Positions 20,557 to 31,438 are shown, numbered from the stretch's first letter. The stretch: 64,000 nucleotides of DNA from Pandoraea bronchicola (GCF_902459805.1 NZ_CABPST010000007.1:1-64000); one strand, 5' to 3'. A program made the numbers and translations. Notes: a model not told the origin generated them from the sequence alone.

Positions 20557-20577
20557 CTTCGTGACATTTTCATGAAG
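20557..20577. promoter_or_regulatory. Imperfect palindrome upstream of flhD
   Basis: CTTCGTGA and TCATGAAG are separated by 5 bp and match as inverted repeats at 7 of 8 positions. It could be an operator. The 5-bp centre does not fit the 6-bp spacing of a CRP site. Confidence 0.35.
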
Positions 20578-20638
20578 TTGTCAGCTGTCAGCCATCGATC
20601 GCTTCTCCAGCGCATCGTCGGGGCCGTTTGCGCCCTCG

Positions 20639-20657
20639 TGTAGGAAAAATTCCTACA
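20639..20657. promoter_or_regulatory. 19-bp inverted repeat, candidate NarL/FixJ-family operator of flhDC
   Basis: TGTAGGAA and TTCCTACA flank AAA. The core TAGGAAAAATTCCTA resembles the RcsB box in enterobacterial flhDC leaders and the BvgA heptamer TTTCCTA read in inverted pairs. It lies 128 bp before the flhD ATG. The binding protein is inferred only by resemblance. Confidence 0.45.
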
Positions 20658-20784
20658 AAAAACTTCCGCTTTTCTCGCCATCCCACGTAGTTTTTCTCCG
20701 ATTTCTTTATCTTTCGCCCTTGTCCACAATGCGGGGGAATAGACAGTATTACCGCAAGATTCATCCATTGCGCCGGGGGGCCGC

Positions 20785-21102
20785 ATGCGAAACAGCGAAA
20801 CACTGAATGAGATTCGTGAATTGAATCTCTCCTACCTAGTCCTGGCCCAGCGCCTGATCCGCGAGGATCGTGCAGCGGCAATGTTCCGCCTGGGGATCAG
20901 CGACCAGCTTGCCGACGTGCTCGGCAGTCTCACACTGGCTCAACTCGTCAAGTTTGCGGGGTCGAACCAGTTGCTGTGCCGATTTCGATTCGACGACCAC
21001 GTGATCCTCTCGACGCTGACGCATGGAGCGAAAGACGTGGGTATGCAGCAGTCACACGCATCGATTCTGTTGGCGGGGCAACCCGTCGAGCAGATCGGCT
21101 GA
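20785..21102 (+). CDS. flhD: Flagellar transcriptional activator FlhD
   Basis: 105 aa. Subunit of the FlhD4C2 master activator that turns on class II flagellar promoters. The conserved block [20 protein letters not shown] (13-32) and the C-terminal AMQQ-like [16 protein letters not shown] match beta- and gammaproteobacterial FlhD. The ATG at 20785 follows a G-rich stretch. flhC starts 75 bp after its stop. Confidence 0.95.
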   Translation: MRNSETLNEIRELNLSYLVLAQRLIREDRAAAMFRLGISDQLADVLGSLTLAQLVKFAGSNQLLCRFRFDDHVILSTLTHGAKDVGMQQSHASILLAGQPVEQIG

Positions 21103-21177
21103 GCTTACGACACACGCGACACGCGCTGCGCCGTCCTGAGGGGCGGCGTTTCGCGTGAATTGCCAGGAAGCCTGTAT

Positions 21178-21774
21178 ATGCGTACCAAAAGCGTCGTTCT
21201 CGAGGCCCGTGAGATTCAACTGGCCATCGAACTGATCGAACTCGGCGCCCGCCTCCAATTGCTGGAAGCGGAAACGAGCCTGAGTCGCGACCGGCTCATC
21301 AAACTCTACAAAGAGCTCAAGGGGGCTTCGCCGCCCAAGGGCATGCTGCCGTTCTCGACCGACTGGTTCGTGACGTGGCTGCCGAACATTCACTCGTCGC
21401 TCTTTCACAATATCTATCGTCATCTGGTTCAGTACGGCGGATGCCAGGGCATCGAAGCCATCGTCAAGGCTTATCGCCTTTACCTGGAGCATGTGGAACT
21501 GCATGGCTGGGAAGCGGTGCTCGGGTTTACGCGGGCGTGGACGCTCGTTCGCTTCTTCGACAGCAAGATGCTGCAGATGACGCCTTGCACGCGATGCGGC
21601 GGCCATTTCGTCACGCATGCTCACGAGCCGCATGGCCAGTACGTTTGCGGGCTGTGCCAACCGCCGTCGCGCGCCGGCAAGACCCGGAAAGCGAAACACG
21701 CGCATGCCGCCGATCTGGCGCCGGCCGTGGCGTCGCCCGCACCTGGCACGGATATTTCCCCGCTGGCCGCCTGA
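21178..21774 (+). CDS. flhC: Flagellar transcriptional activator FlhC
   Basis: 198 aa from the ATG at 21178 with AGGAAG at 21165-21170; a TTG six codons upstream is less likely. It is the DNA-contacting subunit of FlhD4C2. The zinc-binding cysteines are at 137, 140, 157 and 160 (CTRC and CGLC), the same numbers as in E. coli. The tail after residue 165 is Ala/Pro/Lys-rich. Confidence 0.95.
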   Translation: MRTKSVVLEAREIQLAIELIELGARLQLLEAETSLSRDRLIKLYKELKGASPPKGMLPFSTDWFVTWLPNIHSSLFHNIYRHLVQYGGCQGIEAIVKAYRLYLEHVELHGWEAVLGFTRAWTLVRFFDSKMLQMTPCTRCGGHFVTHAHEPHGQYVCGLCQPPSRAGKTRKAKHAHAADLAPAVASPAPGTDISPLAA

Positions 21775-21890
21775 TCAAGCCCACTTCACGAGGTTCCACC
21801 CCCTACAGTTTCCCTGCGTGTCTGCCGTTAAGCCCTCTGAACAGGAAGGACATTTTTCCGTAGACGTATTTTTGCGAGAGGTATCCGGCA

Positions 21891-22751
21891 GTGCTTGTCG
21901 TCATTGGTTACATCATCGTTCTGGCATCTGTCTTTGGCGGCTTCGTCATTGGCGGGGGCCACTTGGGCGCGCTGTTTCAGCCGACCGAGCTGCTGATCAT
22001 CGGTGGCGCGGGCGTCGGCTCGTTCGTGGTGGGCAACAACAGCAAGGCGATCAAGGCGACGATGAAAGCGCTGCCGATGCTGTTCAAGGGCTCGAAATAC
22101 ACCAAAGAGCTGTACATGGAGCTGATGGCGCTCCTGTACGTGCTGCTTGCGAAGGCTCGCAAGGACGGCATGCTCGCCATCGAAGGGGATGTGGAAGACC
22201 CGGCATCGAGCCCGGTGTTCTCGCAGTACCCGCGTATTCTCGGCGAGCCGCGCATCATGGAATTCCTCACCGACTATCTGCGCCTGATGGTCAGCGGCAA
22301 CATGAACGCGTTCGAGATCGAGAACCTGATGGATCACGAAATCGAAACGTACCGTCATGAGGGCGAAGTCCCGGCGCACTGCCTGCAGAAGACGGGCGAC
22401 GCCATGCCCGCGTTCGGTATCGTGGCTGCCGTGATGGGCGTGGTGCACACAATGGCATCGGCCGACCAGCCGCCTGCCGTGCTGGGGGCGCTGATCGCGC
22501 AGGCACTCGTGGGCACGTTCCTCGGTATTTTGCTGGCCTACGGTTTCATTTCGCCGCTGGCGCAACTCATCGAGCACCGCATCAACGAGTCGGTCAAGCT
22601 CTACGAGTGCATCAAGGTCACGCTGCTCGCGAGCCTGAACGGTTATGCACCGGCGCTTTCGGTCGAGTTTGGCCGCAAGGTCCTTTATTCCACTGTACGT
22701 CCGTCGTTCGCCGAGCTCGAAGAGCACGTGCGACAGGTCAAGGCACGTTGA
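21891..22751 (+). CDS. motA: Flagellar motor stator protein MotA
   Basis: 286 aa, GTG start with GAGAGG 9 bp upstream. Four membrane segments form the proton-driven stator with MotB. Arg90 and Glu98 in KARKDGMLAIEGD are the charged residues that push on FliG and sit at the same positions as in E. coli. motB follows after 12 bp. Confidence 0.96.
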   Translation: MLVVIGYIIVLASVFGGFVIGGGHLGALFQPTELLIIGGAGVGSFVVGNNSKAIKATMKALPMLFKGSKYTKELYMELMALLYVLLAKARKDGMLAIEGDVEDPASSPVFSQYPRILGEPRIMEFLTDYLRLMVSGNMNAFEIENLMDHEIETYRHEGEVPAHCLQKTGDAMPAFGIVAAVMGVVHTMASADQPPAVLGALIAQALVGTFLGILLAYGFISPLAQLIEHRINESVKLYECIKVTLLASLNGYAPALSVEFGRKVLYSTVRPSFAELEEHVRQVKAR

Positions 22752-22763
22752 CGGGCGCAAGCA

Positions 22764-23768
22764 ATGAGCGAGAAAGAAGAGCGGCCCATCATCGTCAAGC
22801 GCCGCGCACGCGGCGCACACGGCCACCATGGCGGTGCATGGAAGATTGCCTACGCCGACTTCATGACGGCCATGATGGCGTTCTTCCTGCTGATGTGGCT
22901 GCTCAGCTCCGTGACCAGCAAGGAATTGACGGGCATCGCCGAGTATTTCCGCACGCCGCTCAAGGTCGCGCTCACGGGCGGACGTAACGCGGCGGACAAC
23001 AGCGGCGTGATTCCCGGCGGCGGCACCGACACGACGCGCACCGACGGCCAGAAGTCGCGTGGCGATCAGGTCAGGTCGCGTCAGGCGACGACGACCGAAC
23101 TGGCCGAGCGTGCCGATGCGCAGCGTTTGCGCGAACTCAAGGCGCGCATCGAGAAGGCCATCGAAAATAACCCGACGCTCAAACAGTTTCGCAACCAGTT
23201 GCTCATCGATGTGACGACCGAGGGTCTGCGCATCCAGATCGTCGACGACCAGAACCGTCCGATGTTCGCCAACGCGAGCGCACAGGTGCAGCCGTACATG
23301 CGCGACATCCTGCGAGAGATCGGCAAGTCGCTCAATGACGTGCCGAACCGCATCAGCCTGTCGGGCCATACCGATGCCACGGCGTACGCGCAGGGCGACA
23401 AGAGCTATAGCAACTGGGAGTTGTCCGCCGATCGCGCGAACGCCTCGCGCCGCGAACTGATTGCGGGCGGGCTCGATGGCGACAAAGTGCTGCGTGTGGT
23501 GGGTCTGGCGTCCACCGTGCCGCTCGATCGCGACAACGCGTACAACCCGATCAACCGCCGCATCAGCATCATCGTGCTCAATCGCCGCGCCGAGCAGTCG
23601 TTCAAGCACGAGGGCGACCAGCCGACAATCGACGCCGCAAACGCACGCGGCGCAGGAACCGACGCGGTGAACGCGGCCATCAACGGCGGATTGCCTGCCG
23701 TGCCGGGTGTGCCTACGCCGCCCGCACCGCCCACGGCACCGGCGGTGCCGGGTGCCGCGGCGCGATAA
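22764..23768 (+). CDS. motB: Flagellar motor stator protein MotB
   Basis: 334 aa. One N-terminal membrane helix carries the proton-binding Asp32 in AYADFMTAMM. The OmpA-like peptidoglycan-binding domain spans about residues 150-275, with the conserved ISLSGHTDAT motif. The last 45 residues are Pro/Ala-rich and likely disordered. It is coupled to motA and followed after 17 bp by a cheY-like gene. Confidence 0.96.
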   Translation: MSEKEERPIIVKRRARGAHGHHGGAWKIAYADFMTAMMAFFLLMWLLSSVTSKELTGIAEYFRTPLKVALTGGRNAADNSGVIPGGGTDTTRTDGQKSRGDQVRSRQATTTELAERADAQRLRELKARIEKAIENNPTLKQFRNQLLIDVTTEGLRIQIVDDQNRPMFANASAQVQPYMRDILREIGKSLNDVPNRISLSGHTDATAYAQGDKSYSNWELSADRANASRRELIAGGLDGDKVLRVVGLASTVPLDRDNAYNPINRRISIIVLNRRAEQSFKHEGDQPTIDAANARGAGTDAVNAAINGGLPAVPGVPTPPAPPTAPAVPGAAAR

Positions 23769-23785
23769 CTGACAAGAGGAGACGC

Positions 23786-24169
23786 ATGCACGCCCTTCGT
23801 AACACGATTCTCGCCGTCGACGATTCCGCGTCGATGCGCCAGATCCTGGCGGCGACGCTCGACGAAGCCGGCTATGCCGTGACGACTGCCCGCGACGGGC
23901 AGGAAGCACTGGCGCTGGCGTCGAACGCGACCTTCGATCTGGTGCTGACCGACCAGCACATGCCCGGCATGGATGGCCTGTCGCTCATTCGCGCGCTGCG
24001 CGAACTCGACACGTTTGCCCAGACCCCCATTCTGGTGCTGACGACGGAAGTGGATGGCGCGTACAAGACGGCGGCCCGCGAAGCGGGCGCCAGCGGCTGG
24101 CTGATCAAGCCGGTCGACCCCGAGGCATTGGTCGACGTGGTGGGCTCGCTCGTCGGCGAAGGCGCATGA
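23786..24169 (+). CDS. CheY-like single-domain response regulator
   Basis: 127 aa, receiver domain only. The acidic pocket is VDDS (residues 11-14), the phospho-acceptor is Asp56 in LTDQHMPGMDG, and the conserved Thr and Lys are in VLTTEVD and WLIKPVDPEAL. It sits before cheA, whereas a second, more CheY-like gene (35963) sits beside cheZ. It may act as a phosphate sink or a dedicated partner of this CheA. AGAGGAG precedes the ATG. Confidence 0.9.
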   Translation: MHALRNTILAVDDSASMRQILAATLDEAGYAVTTARDGQEALALASNATFDLVLTDQHMPGMDGLSLIRALRELDTFAQTPILVLTTEVDGAYKTAAREAGASGWLIKPVDPEALVDVVGSLVGEGA

Positions 24170-24211
24170 CGATAGCGTCGATGGCACAACCAAGTTAGGA
24201 CGAGGAAATCG

Positions 24212-26413
24212 GTGGATATCACCCAGTTCTACCAGACCTTTTTCGACGAAGCGGAAGAGTTGCTCGCAGAGATGGAGCACCTCCTGCTTGCGCTCGATAT
24301 CAATGCACCGGACAACGAGCAGCTCAACGCGATTTTCCGGGCAGCGCATTCGATCAAGGGCGGCGCCGCTACATTCGGCTTCACCGCGCTCACCGAGACC
24401 ACTCACCTGCTGGAAAACCTGCTGGACCGTGCGCGTCGCGGCGAATTGCAGTTGCGCACCGAGATGGTCGACACCTTCCTGGAAACCAAAGACGTGCTGC
24501 ATCAACAGTTGAATGCCTACCGCGCCTCCAGTGAACCCGATGTTGAGGCGATGAAGCGCATCTGCGCGATTCTTCAGCAATTGGCTGCCGAAGAAGGTGG
24601 CGCCCCGGCATCTGCCGCGCCGGTCTCGCCGGCTGCGGCGGCACCTGCGCCGGCGGCACCGGCCGCGCCCGTGGCAGCCGGCGAAGTCGCTGCCACCGAC
24701 GCCAGCGGGGCCCCGACGAGCCCCGTGCCGCCGGGCCAGACGCGTCTGAAGGTTACGCTCACGGGCGTGGGCGAAAAGGATCAGACGTTGCTCGCCGAAG
24801 AACTGGGCAACCTTGGTCAGGTGGCGGGCCGTCACTCGAGCGGCGACGTGTTGCACCTGTGGCTCGATACCACGTGCGGCGCCGACGACATTCTCGCCGT
24901 GTGCTGCTTCGTGATCGAGCCGTCGCAGATCGACGTGCAAGACGCGTCGGCCGCTGCTGCCCCTGCCGCTCCTTCTGCGCCTGCCGCTGCGGCGCAGGCG
25001 CCCGTGGCGGCGCCGGTCCAGACGGCCGAAATCTTTGCGCAAGCGTCGGCTGCCCCAGCACCGATCGAAGTGCCTGCCGCGCCGGCGCCCGTTGCCCCGC
25101 CGCCTGCGGCCGAGCCCATCGTGGTGCCTGCCGCGCCGGTGGCTCAGGCGGGCGCGGGTGGCAATGGCGCGCATCAGCCGCCGGAGAAGCGCGCGGCTGC
25201 CGCGTCGGCTGGCGCTGCTGCCGGACACGAGAACAGCTCGATTCGCGTGGGCGTGGAGAAGGTCGACCAGCTCATCAACCTCGTGGGCGAACTGGTGATC
25301 ACGCAGGCCATGCTGGCGCAAACGGCGAGCAGCCTCGACCCGATGCTTCACGACCGCCTCTTCAATGGCATGGGCCAGCTTGAGCGCAACGCGCGCGATC
25401 TGCAAGAAGCGGTGATGTCCATCCGCATGATGCCGATGGACTACGTGTTCTCGCGCTTCCCGCGTCTGGTGCGCGATCTCGCGGGCAAGCTGGGCAAGCA
25501 AATCGAACTCGTCACGTTCGGTCAGGCGACCGAACTCGACAAGAGCCTGATCGAGCGCATCATCGATCCGCTCACACACCTTGTGCGCAACAGTCTGGAC
25601 CACGGTATCGAAACGTCGGAGGCGCGTCTGGCCTCGGGCAAAGACCCGGTCGGCCAGTTGGTGCTCTCCGCCGCGCATCAGGGCGGCAACATCGTGATCG
25701 AAGTGAGCGACGACGGTGCGGGCCTGCGTCGCGAAAAGATTCTCGCCAAGGCGCAGCAGCAAGGCATGAACGTCTCCGATTCGATGACGGACGAGGAAGT
25801 CTGGCAACTGATCTTCGCGCCGGGTTTCTCCACGGCCGAAGCGGTCACCGACGTGTCGGGCCGCGGTGTGGGCATGGACGTCGTCAAGCGAAACATCCAG
25901 CAGATGGGCGGCCACGTCGAGATTCTGTCCTCGCGCGGCAAGGGCACCACGATCCGCATCGTGTTGCCGCTTACGCTGGCGATTCTCGACGGTATGTCCG
26001 TCAAGGTCGGCCCCGAGATCTTCATCCTGCCGCTGAACTTCGTGATGGAGTCGCTGCAACCGCGTCGCGACGACATTCGCGCCGTGACCGGCGAAGGTCA
26101 GGTCGTGCTGGTGCGCGGCGAGTATCTGCCGCTCGTCGAGCTCTACCGCGCGTTCGATGTGCCGGAAGCGCGCCTCGACCCCACGCAGGGCATCATCGTG
26201 ATCCTTCAGGCCGAAGGCCGCCGCTTCGCGTTGCTGGTGGACGAACTGGTCGGTCAGCAGCAGGTCGTGGTGAAGAATCTCGAAACCAATTACCGCCGTA
26301 TTCACGGTATTTCCGCCGCCACCATCATGGGTGACGGCAGCGTGGCTTTGATCGTCGACGTGGCGGCGCTTCAGCGCGGCCAGCGCTCGGCGGTAGCCAC
26401 CATCTTCAACTGA
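24212..26413 (+). CDS. cheA: Chemotaxis sensor histidine kinase CheA
   Basis: 733 aa, GTG start. The Hpt domain (about 1-105) has the phosphorylated His46 in FRAAHSIKGG. A Pro/Ala linker (about 130-170) leads to the CheY/CheB-binding P2 region (about 175-245), and a second long Pro/Ala linker spans about 250-340. The dimerisation domain follows, then the kinase core with LVRNSLDHGIE, DDGAGL and GRGVGMDVVKRN. The C-terminal CheW-like domain (about 600-733) completes it. It phosphorylates CheY and CheB in response to receptors. cheW starts 17 bp after the stop. Confidence 0.97.
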   Translation: MDITQFYQTFFDEAEELLAEMEHLLLALDINAPDNEQLNAIFRAAHSIKGGAATFGFTALTETTHLLENLLDRARRGELQLRTEMVDTFLETKDVLHQQLNAYRASSEPDVEAMKRICAILQQLAAEEGGAPASAAPVSPAAAAPAPAAPAAPVAAGEVAATDASGAPTSPVPPGQTRLKVTLTGVGEKDQTLLAEELGNLGQVAGRHSSGDVLHLWLDTTCGADDILAVCCFVIEPSQIDVQDASAAAAPAAPSAPAAAAQAPVAAPVQTAEIFAQASAAPAPIEVPAAPAPVAPPPAAEPIVVPAAPVAQAGAGGNGAHQPPEKRAAAASAGAAAGHENSSIRVGVEKVDQLINLVGELVITQAMLAQTASSLDPMLHDRLFNGMGQLERNARDLQEAVMSIRMMPMDYVFSRFPRLVRDLAGKLGKQIELVTFGQATELDKSLIERIIDPLTHLVRNSLDHGIETSEARLASGKDPVGQLVLSAAHQGGNIVIEVSDDGAGLRREKILAKAQQQGMNVSDSMTDEEVWQLIFAPGFSTAEAVTDVSGRGVGMDVVKRNIQQMGGHVEILSSRGKGTTIRIVLPLTLAILDGMSVKVGPEIFILPLNFVMESLQPRRDDIRAVTGEGQVVLVRGEYLPLVELYRAFDVPEARLDPTQGIIVILQAEGRRFALLVDELVGQQQVVVKNLETNYRRIHGISAATIMGDGSVALIVDVAALQRGQRSAVATIFN

Positions 26414-26430
26414 AGTCGGAGACGCGTTAG

Positions 26431-26946
26431 ATGGACAACCTTTCGCAAGAGCATGCCGTGTCGCGCCAGGGCGGCGCCATGCAGACCGATGGCGACGGTC
26501 AGGAATTTCTGGTCTTCACGCTCGGTGAAGAGGAATACGGTATCGACATCCTGAAGGTGCAGGAGATTCGCGGCTACGACGCGGTCACGCGCATCGCCAA
26601 TGCGCCGGACTTCATCAAGGGCGTGATCAATCTGCGCGGCATCATCGTGCCGATCGTGGACATGCGCATCAAGTTCCGGCTGGGGCGCGTCGAGTACGAC
26701 ACGCAGACGGTCGTGATCATTCTGAACGTGGCGGGCCGCGTGGTCGGCATGGTGGTCGACGGCGTGTCGGACGTGCTCACGCTCGCGCGCGGCGAAATCA
26801 AGCCGGCGCCCGAGTTCGGCGCACAACTGGCGACCGAGTACATCACGGGTCTGGGCACGGTCGAAGGCCGCATGCTGATCCTGATGGACATCGAAAAGCT
26901 GATGACCAGCGACGATATGGCGCTCATCGAGCGGCTGGCGAGCTAA
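26431..26946 (+). CDS. cheW: Chemotaxis coupling protein CheW
   Basis: 171 aa, one CheW domain. The conserved [20 protein letters not shown] (about 27-46) and [13 protein letters not shown] identify it. It bridges receptors and CheA in the polar array. The ATG at 26431 follows GGAGACG. Confidence 0.96.
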   Translation: MDNLSQEHAVSRQGGAMQTDGDGQEFLVFTLGEEEYGIDILKVQEIRGYDAVTRIANAPDFIKGVINLRGIIVPIVDMRIKFRLGRVEYDTQTVVIILNVAGRVVGMVVDGVSDVLTLARGEIKPAPEFGAQLATEYITGLGTVEGRMLILMDIEKLMTSDDMALIERLAS

Positions 26947-27066
26947 GCCCCGGTAGCCGGCGCGCAAAGCAAGACACATAGCACGGACGTGAACGACGGG
27001 CCGAGACACCCGCAACATCACCCCACAAACCATAACCCACTCACCCAGTCCACGGAGACCCAGTAC

Positions 27067-29436
27067 GTGCGCAATAACCAGCCCGTCACCCAGAACGAGT
27101 TCGTCATCGGCGAGCATCAGTACCTGATCTCACGAACGGATCTCAAGGGGCGGATCACGTATGCCAATCCCGCCTTCGTGGAGGTGAGCGGCTATTCGCG
27201 CGATGAACTGCTGGGCGCGCCGCACAACATCGTGCGCCATCCGGACATGCCGTCCGAGGCGTTCGGCGATTTGTGGGAGACGGTCCAGCGAGGCGACACG
27301 TGGATCGGGCTGGTCAAGAACCGCCGTAAGAACGGCGACTACTACTGGGTGCTGGCGACGGTGACGCCGACGCAGGAGAACGGCACGGTGGTGGGTTACA
27401 CATCGGTGCGCGTACGTCCTGCGGCGGGGGCGACGGCGCAGGCTGAAGCCCTCTATGCGCGCTTTCGCAATGGGCAAGCCGGCAATCTGCGCATTCGCGG
27501 CGGTCAGGTCGAGCGCGGCGGTATTGCGGCACTAGTGCGCAAGGTGCGTCTCGATACGCTGCGTGCGCGTCTGACCGGCATGATCGTGCTCGGCGCGGTT
27601 CTGCTCGTCGTGGTCGGCGCTTTGGGCATGTGGGGCGTCTCGAGCAGCAATCAGAAGCTGTTGCGCGTGTACCAGAACGGTATGGTGCCGGTGAGCACGC
27701 TGGGCATGATCGGCCAGAAGCTGGATCGCGATGTGCTGCTCGTGGCGGAAGCCGTAGGCAGCCCGAACCTCGACGCCATGAAGCGTGCGGGCGACGAAAT
27801 CGCTGGCAGCTTGGACGAGATCAATCGTCAGTGGGCGGAGTACATGAAGTCGGTCGATCCGGCGACGCAGGCGCAGGCGGAGCGTTTCAACGTGATTCGC
27901 CAGCGCTTCACGACCGATGGCCTTCAACAAACGGTCGCGATGCTCAAGGCCGGCTCGGCCGAGGGTGCCCAACAGACGTATATCGAGAAGGTGAAGCCGG
28001 CCTATGGCCCGATGCGCGACGAGCTGAACGTGCTCACGCGTCTAGAACTCACGCAGGCGACCGATCTGTACGAGCAAGCGCAGAAGGAGCACACCCTCGT
28101 GCGCGGCGCCACGGCGGTGGCAGTGCTCGGCGGCATTGTCATCCTGTTCGTTCTCGGCAGCATTCTGCGCCGGGCGATCAACCATCCGCTGCGCGTCGCG
28201 CTCTCGATGTCCAAGCAGATCGCGGCGGGCGACCTGACCGGCACGGCCGAAGGTTCGGGCCGTGACGAAATCGGGCAGTTGCTCTTCAGCCTCACGGTCA
28301 TGAAGAACAGTCTGCTGTCCATCGTTTCGGATGTCCGAGACGGCATCGACTCGATCAATGTGGCCTCGCGCGAAATCGCCGCAGGCAACACCGATCTGTC
28401 GGCGCGCACTGAGCAACAGGCCGCCTCGCTCGAGCAGACGGCCTCGTCGATGGAGCAGCTCACCGCCACGGTCAAGCAGAACGCCGACAATGCCCGGCAA
28501 GCAAGCGCGATGGCGGTGAACGCCTCGGAAATTGCCGCGCGCGGCGGTCAGGTGGTGGGCAACGTCGTAGAGACCATGGACGGCATCTCGACGAGCTCGC
28601 ACAAGATCGTCGACATCATCAGCGTGATCGAAGGCATTGCGTTCCAGACCAACATTCTCGCGCTCAACGCCGCCGTGGAAGCGGCCCGCGCGGGCGAGCA
28701 GGGACGCGGCTTCGCCGTGGTGGCAGGCGAAGTGCGCACGCTGGCGCAACGCAGTGCGGCAGCCGCGAAGGAAATCAAGGTGCTGATCGAAGACTCGGTC
28801 GGGCGCGTGGAAAACGGCTCGGCGCTCGTGGCGAAGGCCGGTCAGACGATGGACGAGATCGTGCAGGCGGTCAAACGCGTGACCGACATCATGGGCGAGA
28901 TCTCGGCGGCTTCGGCCGAACAGTCGAGCGGCATCGAGCAGGTCAACCGTGCCGTGACGCAGATGGACGAGGTCACGCAACAGAACGCGGCGCTCGTGGA
29001 AGAAGCGGCGGCCGCCGCCGGATCGCTCGAAGACCAGGCGCATCGCTTGCGCGATTCGGTGGCTGTCTTCCGTGTCGGCGACAGCGTCAAGGCCGCCGGC
29101 GCCTCCAGCGCCACCAGGCAACGCACGGCGTCTACCGTGCGGCCATCGAGTGCCGCGGCACCCGCCGTAGCGGCATCGGTTGCCCCGGCAACCCCGGCGG
29201 CTGCGTCGACAGCCAGCGCTGCACCGGCACGCGCCAGTGCGGGCACGGGGGCAACGCGTACGGTGACGCGCCGGCCGCAGTCACCCGCGCCAGCAGCGCC
29301 GGCGGCAATCAGCGCACAGGATGACGCACAGGTGCTGCAACTGGCGGCACGACGGGGCAAGACACCGGCGGGCGGATCGACGGGGACAACGTCGACGGCG
29401 AAGTCGAGTGATCCGGGCGATTGGGAAGAGTTTTGA
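27067..29436 (+). CDS. aer: PAS-domain methyl-accepting chemotaxis protein (Aer-like)
   Basis: 789 aa from the GTG at 27067 with GGAG 9 bp upstream; a GTG at 26989 would add 26 His/Asn/Thr-rich residues and has a weaker site. The PAS domain (about 15-110) has the Aer-type [13 protein letters not shown] motif, so redox or oxygen sensing through FAD is likely. Unlike E. coli Aer, two membrane segments (about 170-192 and 345-368) enclose about 150 residues, then come a HAMP domain, the signalling domain and an Ala/Pro/Thr-rich linker. The protein ends in DWEEF, a variant of the CheR/CheB tether NWETF. Part of its signalling domain is identical in DNA to the third receptor gene. Confidence 0.9.
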   Translation: MRNNQPVTQNEFVIGEHQYLISRTDLKGRITYANPAFVEVSGYSRDELLGAPHNIVRHPDMPSEAFGDLWETVQRGDTWIGLVKNRRKNGDYYWVLATVTPTQENGTVVGYTSVRVRPAAGATAQAEALYARFRNGQAGNLRIRGGQVERGGIAALVRKVRLDTLRARLTGMIVLGAVLLVVVGALGMWGVSSSNQKLLRVYQNGMVPVSTLGMIGQKLDRDVLLVAEAVGSPNLDAMKRAGDEIAGSLDEINRQWAEYMKSVDPATQAQAERFNVIRQRFTTDGLQQTVAMLKAGSAEGAQQTYIEKVKPAYGPMRDELNVLTRLELTQATDLYEQAQKEHTLVRGATAVAVLGGIVILFVLGSILRRAINHPLRVALSMSKQIAAGDLTGTAEGSGRDEIGQLLFSLTVMKNSLLSIVSDVRDGIDSINVASREIAAGNTDLSARTEQQAASLEQTASSMEQLTATVKQNADNARQASAMAVNASEIAARGGQVVGNVVETMDGISTSSHKIVDIISVIEGIAFQTNILALNAAVEAARAGEQGRGFAVVAGEVRTLAQRSAAAAKEIKVLIEDSVGRVENGSALVAKAGQTMDEIVQAVKRVTDIMGEISAASAEQSSGIEQVNRAVTQMDEVTQQNAALVEEAAAAAGSLEDQAHRLRDSVAVFRVGDSVKAAGASSATRQRTASTVRPSSAAAPAVAASVAPATPAAASTASAAPARASAGTGATRTVTRRPQSPAPAAPAAISAQDDAQVLQLAARRGKTPAGGSTGTTSTAKSSDPGDWEEF

Positions 29437-29498
29437 CGTTTCGATGATTGAGATGGGTATGCCGGCCGCAGGCTGGTCTTCACGGGGTAGAGGTCGTT

Positions 29499-31265
29499 AT
29501 GTTTAAGAATGTCACCATCCGGGCTCGGCTGACGCTGGCGCTAGGACTCTTCATGGTGCTGCTGGTTGTCGGCGCCGCTGTGGGTCTTGTCTCGCTGCGA
29601 CAAAGCAATGCATCGTTGCAGGAGATCTACTCGAACGACATGGCGTCGGCGCGCTCGCTCGCGCAGACGACGATCTCGACACTGGGCGCACGCGTGACCC
29701 TCTCGCGCATCGAGTTCATTGCCGATCCGACCGAGATCAAGACGGCGATCGACAGCGTTCGCGGCAACCTCAAGAAGGCCGACGAGTCCTGGGCTGCCTA
29801 CGCCGCACTGCCGATGAGCGATGGCGAGAAGAGCATGGCCGATGCCGTGGTCGCCGCGCGCGGCAAGGTCGTCAACGACGGCATCCTGCCCGCGCTCAAG
29901 GCCATCGAATCGGGTGACATTCCGGACTTCCACGCCAAGACGGTGATGGATGTGCCGCGTTTGTTCGCCGACTACACGAAGGCGATGACGGCACTGGCCG
30001 ATCTGCAGGTCAAGAACGCCGAAGACCGCTACCTTGCTGCCCAGAGCCGCTACACGATGGTGATGTGGATGGTCGGGATCGGTCTGGCGGTCGGCCTGCT
30101 CGTCGGTATCGTGACGCAGATCACGCTCACGCGCGCCATCGTCGGCCCCATCGACGACGCGATCAAGCACTTCGAGAAGATTGCCGGCGGTGATCTGACG
30201 GCGCGCATCGACGTATGGAACGACACCGAGACCGGGCGTCTGTTCAAGGGCGTGAAGCACATGCAGGACAGCCTGGTGCGCACCGTGGCAGAGGTTCGCT
30301 CGGGCACCGAGTCGATCACTTCGGCGGCACAGCAAATCGCCGCCGGCAACACCGATCTGTCGGCACGCACCGAACAGCAAGCGGCATCGCTGGAAGAAAC
30401 GGCCTCGTCGATGGAAGAACTCACGGCTACCGTGCGCCAGAACGCGGACAACGCGCGTCAGGCCAGCCAGCTTGCCGTGAACGCCTCGGAAATCGCCACG
30501 CGCGGTGGCGAGGTCTCCGGGCAGGTCGGTGAGACGATGGACGGCATTTCGGCTAGCTCGAACAAGATCGTCGACATCATCAGCGTGATCGACGGCATCG
30601 CCTTCCAGACCAATATTCTTGCCCTGAACGCCGCGGTGGAAGCCGCCCGTGCAGGTGAGCAAGGCCGTGGCTTCGCGGTGGTGGCGGGCGAAGTGCGCAC
30701 GCTGGCGCAGCGCAGTGCTGCGGCCGCGAAGGAAATCAAGGCGCTGATCGAAGACTCGGCGCGCCGCGTGCATGACGGCACGGCGCTCGTGGCGCAGCAA
30801 GGCCAGACGATGGGCGAGATCGTGCAAGCGGTCAAACGTGTGACCGACATCATGGGTGAGATCTCGGCGGCCTCGGCGGAGCAGTCGAGCGGCATCGAGC
30901 AGGTCAACCGCGCGATCACGCAGATGGACGAAGTCACGCAGCAGAACGCGGCGCTCGTGGAAGAAGCGGCGGCGGCCGCTGGCTCGCTGGAAGAGCAGGC
31001 CAATCGCCTGAAGTCGGTCGTCTCGGTGTTCCGTCTGGATGCCAGCCAGGCCGTGGCAAGCCATTCGGCGCCGGCGCTGGCGGCGCTGCCGCCGGCAGCG
31101 CGTCCGGCGGTGAAGAAGGTAGCGGCGCCTGCGGCGTCGGCGGCGGCACCCGCGGCGAAGGCCGCACCGGCCCCGCTGCGCCGGCCGGCACCGGCTGCCG
31201 CCGCGCCGGCAGCCAGCGCTCGCACCGGCACGGACGATGCGAGCGGCGACTGGGAAACCTTCTGA
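29499..31265 (+). CDS. Methyl-accepting chemotaxis protein, four-helix-bundle sensor type
   Basis: 588 aa from the ATG at 29499; an earlier in-frame ATG at 29448 would place 17 unlikely residues before the membrane helix. TM1 is about 8-31. A periplasmic helical sensor of about 150 residues (Tar-like) follows, then TM2 about 185-208, HAMP, and the MA signalling domain with the conserved [20 protein letters not shown]. The protein ends in GDWETF, close to the NWETF pentapeptide, so it should recruit CheR and CheB. Ligand unknown. Confidence 0.93.
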   Translation: MFKNVTIRARLTLALGLFMVLLVVGAAVGLVSLRQSNASLQEIYSNDMASARSLAQTTISTLGARVTLSRIEFIADPTEIKTAIDSVRGNLKKADESWAAYAALPMSDGEKSMADAVVAARGKVVNDGILPALKAIESGDIPDFHAKTVMDVPRLFADYTKAMTALADLQVKNAEDRYLAAQSRYTMVMWMVGIGLAVGLLVGIVTQITLTRAIVGPIDDAIKHFEKIAGGDLTARIDVWNDTETGRLFKGVKHMQDSLVRTVAEVRSGTESITSAAQQIAAGNTDLSARTEQQAASLEETASSMEELTATVRQNADNARQASQLAVNASEIATRGGEVSGQVGETMDGISASSNKIVDIISVIDGIAFQTNILALNAAVEAARAGEQGRGFAVVAGEVRTLAQRSAAAAKEIKALIEDSARRVHDGTALVAQQGQTMGEIVQAVKRVTDIMGEISAASAEQSSGIEQVNRAITQMDEVTQQNAALVEEAAAAAGSLEEQANRLKSVVSVFRLDASQAVASHSAPALAALPPAARPAVKKVAAPAASAAAPAAKAAPAPLRRPAPAAAAPAASARTGTDDASGDWETF

Positions 31266-31438
31266 TCGCGCGTTACACACACAGCACGGAAACAACCTAC
31301 TGGAACGGTGCACGCGTCTATCCCGAAGCGGGACGAGCCGGAATCGACGAGACGCGTGTCGGCAAGTGGCAATAATCGGTAAGACAAATGCCGTCGCGCG
31401 CATCATGCCGCGACGTGCAGCGGGTGGAGAGTCACATC

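Larger units (their letters stand above)
20219..20784. promoter_or_regulatory. Long upstream control region of flhDC
   Basis: 566 bp without a convincing gene, with AT-richer patches than the surroundings. It contains a 19-bp perfect inverted repeat (20639-20657), an imperfect 21-bp palindrome (20557-20577) and TTGCAAGG repeated at 20472 and 20495. A long, site-rich leader is expected for the flagellar master operon, which integrates many signals. No confident -10/-35 pair could be chosen. Confidence 0.5.

Noticed and set aside
20422-20643. 73-codon frame upstream of flhD
   Set aside because: No ribosome site or family resemblance; it covers one palindrome and the start of another in the control region.
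21804-21831. TACA-N16-GCCGTTAA as a sigma-28 promoter for motA
   Set aside because: The -35 part and spacing both deviate, so the match is too weak to list as a feature.
23405-26305. 966-codon antisense frame over motB and cheA
   Set aside because: Very long, but rich in His/Arg/Gly as expected for the complement of GC-rich coding DNA, with no recognisable domain.
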